Notes under the pieces: model-generated
Told to the model about the DNA's origin: nothing
Databases searched by the model: none
Seen by the model: the letters and a program-made list of their open reading frames with translations, nothing else
Made by a program: the position numbers and the translations under genes
Part shown: piece by piece, positions 59,650 through 64,000 of the stretch
How positions within the stretch are numbered: the first letter of the stretch is position 1
Layout of the letters: each line of letters starts with the position of its first letter
NCBI GenBank assembly: GCA_965546615.1
Contig: CBEUVQ010000004.1
Location: forward strand, 1-64,000
DNA length: 64,000 nt
Direction of reading: 5' to 3'
DNA from: CBEUVQ01 sp965546615
Lineage (GTDB): Bacteria; Bacillota; Desulfotomaculia; Desulfotomaculales; Desulfohalotomaculaceae

Positions 59650-61577
59650 TATTTAACACCTCCCAAGACCAGCATGGTTGAGGAGGAACCGTTAAAGGCC
59701 AGCACCACGGTAATTACCAATACAGCCAAGAAAAACACCAAGGCATAAGTTTGCATTTTGCCTGTCTGCAGGTAGCGCAGGCCGTGTCCGGTACCCTTAG
59801 TTATGCCGGCCAGCCCATTGACAATGCCGTCCACTATATAAATATCAAACAGCGCAATCAAACGGGCACTGCCGTCAACTACCTTATGATTAAACCAAAG
59901 GTATGCTTCATCAATAAAGTACTTGTTATAAGAGAGCGTGTAGAGAAATTTGTACTTTTCAGCCAAATTCTTGGCAGCAGCCTTGTCTTTGTCCTTGCAG
60001 TATAAAAGATACGCTAAACCAATGCCGGCTAATGCAAGTAATACCGAAATCAGCATAACAGCAATGTTGGCTTCTAAATGATGCGGATGCCCAAAGAAAA
60101 TCCATTCCTGCCACAATGGTTTAAACGGTGTACCCACCAAACCGGCAAACGCTGCAAAAACAGCCAGTACTATCAGCGGCATTGTCATATTCCACGGAGA
60201 TTCATGAGGATGATTCTCCGGTTTTTCTTCTCCGAAGAAAGCTAGGAAAATCAACCGCCACATATAAAAAGCAGTTAAAAATGCAGTAACCGCACCTAAG
60301 AAGAACAGAACATAGTGGCCTTCCACCCAGGCGCTTAACAAAATCTCATCCTTAGACCAGAAACCGGCAAACGGCGGCACCCCGGCAATGGCCAAACCGC
60401 CAATGACAAAAGTCCAACCGGTGATCGGCATTTTTTTGATTAAACCGCCCATTTCCCAAACATCCGCTTTATTGTGCAGCGCATGCAGCACTGAACCGGC
60501 ACCCAGGAACATTAACGCTTTAAAGAAGGCATGAGTCCATAAGTGGAAGAACGAAGCAGTAAGACTGCCTACCCCTAAAGCAAGCATCATATAGCCCAAT
60601 TGGCTGACGGTGGAGTAAGCCAGGATACGCTTAATTTCCCGCTGGGTAACAGCAATAGTGGCTGCAAAAAAGGCGGTAAAGCCACCGATTACAGCGACAA
60701 ACTGCATGGCGGCATCTACTTCTGCAAACAAGAACATTGTCCGCCCAACCAAATAAACACCTGCTACAACCATAGTGGCAGCGTGAATCAGCGCAGATAC
60801 CGGTGTCGGTCCTTCCATCGCATCCGGCAGCCATACATGCAGCGGAAACTGACCGGATTTACCAATGGGGCCGATAAACAGCAGCACAGCTATTAATGTC
60901 AGCACGCCAATGCTGGTGTAATTTTCAAAGTTAGGGATAATCTCTGCCAGCTCATGCAGATTTAACGTTCCAAAAATAATTTGTAAAAACAGCATGCTCA
61001 AAAGCAGGCCAAAATCCCCAATGCGGGTGGTAATAAATGCTTTTTTGGCAGCTTCGCGCGCAGATACTTTATGAGTATAAAAACCAATTAATAAATATGA
61101 ACAAAGCCCAACCAGTTCCCAGAATACAAACATTTGCAGCAGGTTGCTGGATACTACCAGCCCCAACATTGAAGCCGCAAACAAAGACAAATAAGCAAAG
61201 AATACTGAGTAACCGGGATCACCTTTCATATACCCGGTGGAGTAAATTTGGATCAGCGATGCCACCATTGAAACCATGAAAATCATCATCGCTGAAGCCG
61301 GATCTAATTGGATACCAACATCAACGTTAAAGCCCTCCATGCCGAACCAACGCACTGCATATACCAACGGCTCATGTTGAAAAGCCGGATTGGTAAATAC
61401 GCCATAAGCAGCCAGGGCTGCCACCACAAAAGAAGCCAGCATAAAGGTTATTGATACTGCTGAGCTCAATTTCGGCAGTGGGCGTATCAGCAACACAATC
61501 AGCAAAAAGGAGAGGGCAGGCAGTAGAGGCACCAGCCAAACGTGATTCATTGCAAACTCTACCATATTATTCAGCAC
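59649..61577 (-). CDS. nuoL: NADH-quinone oxidoreductase subunit L
   Basis: 642-aa antiporter-like subunit with a C-terminal lateral helix extension. FFWELVGLCSYLLIGFYTHK-like VFWELVGLCSYLLIGF, then SGQFPLHVWLPDAMEGPTPVSALIHAATMV (split) are diagnostic. QREIKRILAYSTVSQLGYM follows. Usual length; carries the HL helix (DEAYLWFNHKVVDGSARL region). Confidence 0.97.
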   Translation of the reverse strand: MLNNMVEFAMNHVWLVPLLPALSFLLIVLLIRPLPKLSSAVSITFMLASFVVAALAAYGVFTNPAFQHEPLVYAVRWFGMEGFNVDVGIQLDPASAMMIFMVSMVASLIQIYSTGYMKGDPGYSVFFAYLSLFAASMLGLVVSSNLLQMFVFWELVGLCSYLLIGFYTHKVSAREAAKKAFITTRIGDFGLLLSMLFLQIIFGTLNLHELAEIIPNFENYTSIGVLTLIAVLLFIGPIGKSGQFPLHVWLPDAMEGPTPVSALIHAATMVVAGVYLVGRTMFLFAEVDAAMQFVAVIGGFTAFFAATIAVTQREIKRILAYSTVSQLGYMMLALGVGSLTASFFHLWTHAFFKALMFLGAGSVLHALHNKADVWEMGGLIKKMPITGWTFVIGGLAIAGVPPFAGFWSKDEILLSAWVEGHYVLFFLGAVTAFLTAFYMWRLIFLAFFGEEKPENHPHESPWNMTMPLIVLAVFAAFAGLVGTPFKPLWQEWIFFGHPHHLEANIAVMLISVLLALAGIGLAYLLYCKDKDKAAAKNLAEKYKFLYTLSYNKYFIDEAYLWFNHKVVDGSARLIALFDIYIVDGIVNGLAGITKGTGHGLRYLQTGKMQTYALVFFLAVLVITVVLAFNGSSSTMLVLGGVK

Positions 61578-61598
61578 CTACCTTCAAATTCATGAAAG

Positions 61599-61907
61599 CT
61601 ACCATTTCATCCAATCAAAGTCGTCTAAGTTAACAGACAGCTTGCTGCGGTAAATTGCAATCAAAATTGCTAACCCCACCCCTACTTCGGCAGCAGCAAC
61701 AGTGATGACAAACACCGAAAACATTTGGCCGATAAACGCATCGGGGGTGATAAATTTACTGAAAGCCACTAAATTAATGTTTACCGCATTAAGCATTAAC
61801 TCCACACAAATCAGCACCATAACGGCGTTCTTTTTGGTAAGAGCTCCAAAAAGGCCGATACAAAACAGCACTGCAGAAAGAAATATAAAGTGGATCGGGC
61901 TAATCAT
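61599..61907 (-). CDS. nuoK: NADH-quinone oxidoreductase subunit K
   Basis: 102 aa, three helices. AVLFCIGLFGALTKKNAV and LICVELMLNAVNINLVAFS with conserved Glu, and VITVAAAEVGVGLAILIAIYR with the second Glu. Overlaps the nuoJ stop by 8 nt. Confidence 0.97.
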   Translation of the reverse strand: MISPIHFIFLSAVLFCIGLFGALTKKNAVMVLICVELMLNAVNINLVAFSKFITPDAFIGQMFSVFVITVAAAEVGVGLAILIAIYRSKLSVNLDDFDWMKW

Positions 61908-62403
61908 CGGCCTTCACCTCCTTAGCCAAGAAAACAGCACCGATTAACGCTACCAGCAGCAAAATTGCCGCCGCTTCAAAAGGCACTACATATTTTGTTA
62001 ACATCAGCTCACCAATATTTCCCACTGTGTCTGTCGGCACGCCTGTATTTGACATCTGCATGCCGCTTTCACTGAGATACGTGAGCACAGCAGCCGCAAT
62101 GACCGTTAAACCCGCAATCAGTGCAGAAATTATAACCCGAGCATTAAATGGATTGGTTTTTTTCATATCACCCCGTTGGGTAAGCATAACACCAAAAACA
62201 ATCATAATGGAAACAGCACCTGCATATACCAACACTTGAATTGCAGCTAAAAACGGAGCATTTAACATTAAAAACACACCGGCAATACCGAGAAAAACAA
62301 GCACTAACCATAAAATGCTGTGCACAATATTTCTACTGACCACTACCAGCATCGCTGATACTACAATTACTGCTGCCAGTGCCCAAAATGCAATCGTTTC
62401 CAA
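61900..62403 (-). CDS. nuoJ: NADH-quinone oxidoreductase subunit J
   Basis: 167 aa, five helices. VSRNIVHSILWLVLVFLGIAG, split, then FLAAIQVLVYAGAVSIMIVFGVML are typical. TTG at 62403 lies 10 nt after AAGGAGG; the longer in-frame upstream extension lies inside nuoI and is rejected. NuoI stop is 1 nt away. Confidence 0.93.
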   Translation of the reverse strand: METIAFWALAAVIVVSAMLVVVSRNIVHSILWLVLVFLGIAGVFLMLNAPFLAAIQVLVYAGAVSIMIVFGVMLTQRGDMKKTNPFNARVIISALIAGLTVIAAAVLTYLSESGMQMSNTGVPTDTVGNIGELMLTKYVVPFEAAAILLLVALIGAVFLAKEVKADD

Positions 62404-62404
62404 A

Positions 62405-62911
62405 TTATTCGCCCTCCTTCCTCCGGGGCTTTGCAGCAGTTGCTTCAGCCTCTTTTTTTTGAGCGGCTGCCTTTTTAGCCTCCAGAGCCTTCCGGGCCTC
62501 TTCTTCCAACCGTTTCTTCTCTTCTTCCGGCAGCGGCTCATCATCAACCAGTACCAGCGGCAGATTTTCCCACTTATACTGACTAAGCTCAAAATCTTTT
62601 TCGTTGCCCAAAGCTCCGGTAGGACAAGCTTCTACACACAAGCCGCAAAATAAGCAGTACTTAATATCCATTACATACTTTAACAGCCGCTTTTTGCGGG
62701 CTACAGTTTCCGATTGCAGCGTAATTACTTTGTTTGGACAGGCTCTTACACACATTCCACAGCTAATGCATTTGCCTTTATCAATTTTAAATCGCCCCAT
62801 AAAGCGATCGGGCAGTGGGTAAATTTCTTCCGGATAGTTAATGGTTACTTTTTTCTTAAAAAGCTCGTTCAGAGTAATTCCTAATCCTTTAATTAAACCT
62901 TCGCCAAACAT
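62405..62911 (-). CDS. nuoI: NADH-quinone oxidoreductase subunit I with charged C-terminal tail
   Basis: 168-aa ferredoxin-like subunit holding two [4Fe-4S] clusters, linking the peripheral arm to the quinone site. CISCGMCVRACPNKV and CLFCGLCVEACPTGAL are the ligands. Residues ~125-168 are an unusual Lys/Glu/Ala-rich helical tail (EEEKKRLEEEARKALEAKKA and on). Start 5 nt after nuoH. Confidence 0.95.
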   Translation of the reverse strand: MFGEGLIKGLGITLNELFKKKVTINYPEEIYPLPDRFMGRFKIDKGKCISCGMCVRACPNKVITLQSETVARKKRLLKYVMDIKYCLFCGLCVEACPTGALGNEKDFELSQYKWENLPLVLVDDEPLPEEEKKRLEEEARKALEAKKAAAQKKEAEATAAKPRRKEGE

Positions 62912-62916
62912 TTATA

Positions 62917-63966
62917 TCACCATCCCATCCATTGAAAAGCCTTCATCGCCACACCGGTAACAAAGATGTTAGCCAGGGACAGCGGTACCAATACCTTCCA
63001 GCCAAAAGCCATCAGTTGGTCAACCCTAATTCGTGGATATGTCCAGCGGATCCACATGATTACAAAAATCATGAAATATACTTTCAAAAACATCCAAACC
63101 CATCCCGGAATGAAAGTCCAACCAAAGGGCGCCAGCCATCCGCCAAGAAACAGCGTCGCAGCCAAAAATGATACCAGTACCACGTTAGCGTATTCAGCTA
63201 AAAAGAACATTGCAAAACCCATACCGGAATACTCGGTAAACGGGCCGGCAACAATCTCAGATTCACCTTCCGCCAAATCAAAAGGCGCTCGATTGCATTC
63301 AGCTATACCGGCAATAAAATAAATTAAAAAAGCCACCGGTTGAGTAAAAATAAACCAAACATTTCTTTGAGCACTAATAATTTCACTCATACTGAGTGTG
63401 CCGGTAATCATTACCACGCCAAGAATAGCCAACAGCATCGGCAGTTCGTAGCTAACCATTTGAGCCACTACACGCATCCCGCCGAGCAGCGAGTATTTAT
63501 TGTTGGAAGCCCAAGCACCCATCCAAAAAATTATTGTAGATAATGATGCTACCGCTACAAAATAAATCAGTGCAATGTTAAAATCATATGCGGCCATTTT
63601 ATCTCCGAAAGGCACTACCATAAAAATCATCAGCGGCGGCACAAATATCAAAGCGGGGGCAAGCAAAAACAATATCTTATCGCTGTTTTTAGGGATAATA
63701 ATTTCTTTACTGATGAGTTTGCCAATATCAGCTGTAGTCTGCAGCAGCCCTTTGGGGCCGGTGCGGTTCGGACCGGGGCGGCACTGAATATATCCCGCAA
63801 TTTTACGTTCCATATAAACCAGCCACAGCGCGTTAACAAGAATAAAAACAAGTATGGCTACCAGTTTAATAACCATCATCACTGTGTCACTTAGCAGCGG
63901 GGACATTCCGACATTTTCCAGCAGTGCGCGCAGCGAACCGGCAGCATTAACAAATAAGTTTTCCAT
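62917..63966 (-). CDS. nuoH: NADH-quinone oxidoreductase subunit H
   Basis: 349 aa, eight helices, forms the quinone chamber. YMERKIAGYIQCRPGPNRTGPKG (split across residues 53-75) and AECNRAPFDLAEGESEIVAG are diagnostic. IRWTYPRIRVDQLMAFGWK near the C-terminus. ATG at 63966 after AGTAGGTGAG is preferred over the upstream in-frame start. The remaining nuo genes lie beyond the right edge. Confidence 0.97.
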   Translation of the reverse strand: MENLFVNAAGSLRALLENVGMSPLLSDTVMMVIKLVAILVFILVNALWLVYMERKIAGYIQCRPGPNRTGPKGLLQTTADIGKLISKEIIIPKNSDKILFLLAPALIFVPPLMIFMVVPFGDKMAAYDFNIALIYFVAVASLSTIIFWMGAWASNNKYSLLGGMRVVAQMVSYELPMLLAILGVVMITGTLSMSEIISAQRNVWFIFTQPVAFLIYFIAGIAECNRAPFDLAEGESEIVAGPFTEYSGMGFAMFFLAEYANVVLVSFLAATLFLGGWLAPFGWTFIPGWVWMFLKVYFMIFVIMWIRWTYPRIRVDQLMAFGWKVLVPLSLANIFVTGVAMKAFQWMGW

Positions 63967-64000
63967 GCCAATTCTCACCTACTTTAGATTTATTAGGCAT

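Noticed and set aside
62405..62592. Long N-terminal extension of NuoJ
   Set aside because: It lies wholly in nuoI in another frame, and TTG at 62403 has a proper ribosome site.
1..64000. Selenoprotein genes with in-frame TGA
   Set aside because: No gene here appears cut short at a TGA in a way that continues with homologous coding sequence.

Overview
The window looks like chromosome of an anaerobic, endospore-forming, low-to-moderate GC member of the Clostridia (Firmicutes). The evidence is a GerA-type germinant receptor operon, Shine-Dalgarno sites close to GGAGG with frequent TTG/GTG starts, an electron-bifurcating type [FeFe] hydrogenase, a proton-pumping Nuo complex and a selenocysteine tRNA. 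The genus cannot be fixed from the sequence alone. Most genes lie on the minus strand.

Layout. 1-3799: tetrapyrrole genes hemC (cut by the window edge), hemA and a siroheme/precorrin-2 dehydrogenase, with a polyprenyl diphosphate synthase. 3926-12428: one long operon that starts with an XRE-cupin regulator under a near-consensus promoter. It encodes a trimeric NAD-linked [FeFe] hydrogenase (NuoE-like, NuoF-like, HydA), a second PAS-containing sensory-type [FeFe] hydrogenase, a SpoIIE/PP2C phosphatase with an extra C-terminal domain, and a small [2Fe-2S] thioredoxin-fold protein. 12510-14586: dinB with a LexA-like box and no visible leader, an overlapping small gene, and a QueT-type transporter. 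14705-14885: tRNA-Sec with its own promoter and terminator. 15107-22601: a HAD hydrolase, then a type III-A CRISPR-Cas locus (cas10, csm2, csm3, csm4, cas6, CARF-HEPN effector). It has no csm5, cas1, cas2 or array in the window. 22685-27385: exporters, an Orn/Lys/Arg decarboxylase, VanW and an L,D-transpeptidase. 27541-31542: spore germination operon gerA-gerC-D subunit-gerB. 31669-41223: RarD, MFS, secreted nuclease, paired DUF3147 proteins, DUF1540, CobD-like aminotransferase, FadR-type regulator and the YifB/ComM AAA protein. 41312-54730: amino-acid transport and peptide metabolism (AzlCD, AGCS symporter under a tandem glycine riboswitch, BrnQ, M18 aminopeptidase, PepF) plus GNAT, NptA-PhoU and a lipase-like protein. 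55011-56560: cold-shock protein, DUF2512, YraN. 56650-63966: nuoHIJKLMN, the membrane arm and NuoI of complex I, reading into the window from the right.

How the parts fit. The bifurcating hydrogenase would exchange electrons among H2, NAD(H) and ferredoxin. The PAS hydrogenase and phosphatase form a plausible H2-sensing branch in the same transcript. Nuo would couple reduced carriers to proton translocation. BrnQ, AzlCD, AGCS, the peptidases and the basic amino-acid decarboxylase suggest active peptide and amino-acid use. tRNA-Sec implies that selenoproteins are made elsewhere in the genome; I found no convincing in-frame UGA selenoprotein here.

The points most worth a second look are the Csm5-less type III-A locus, the hydrogenase plus H2-sensor operon with an uncharacterised phosphatase C-terminal domain, and the apparently leaderless SOS-type dinB. 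All functional names come from motif recognition by eye; no database search was run.
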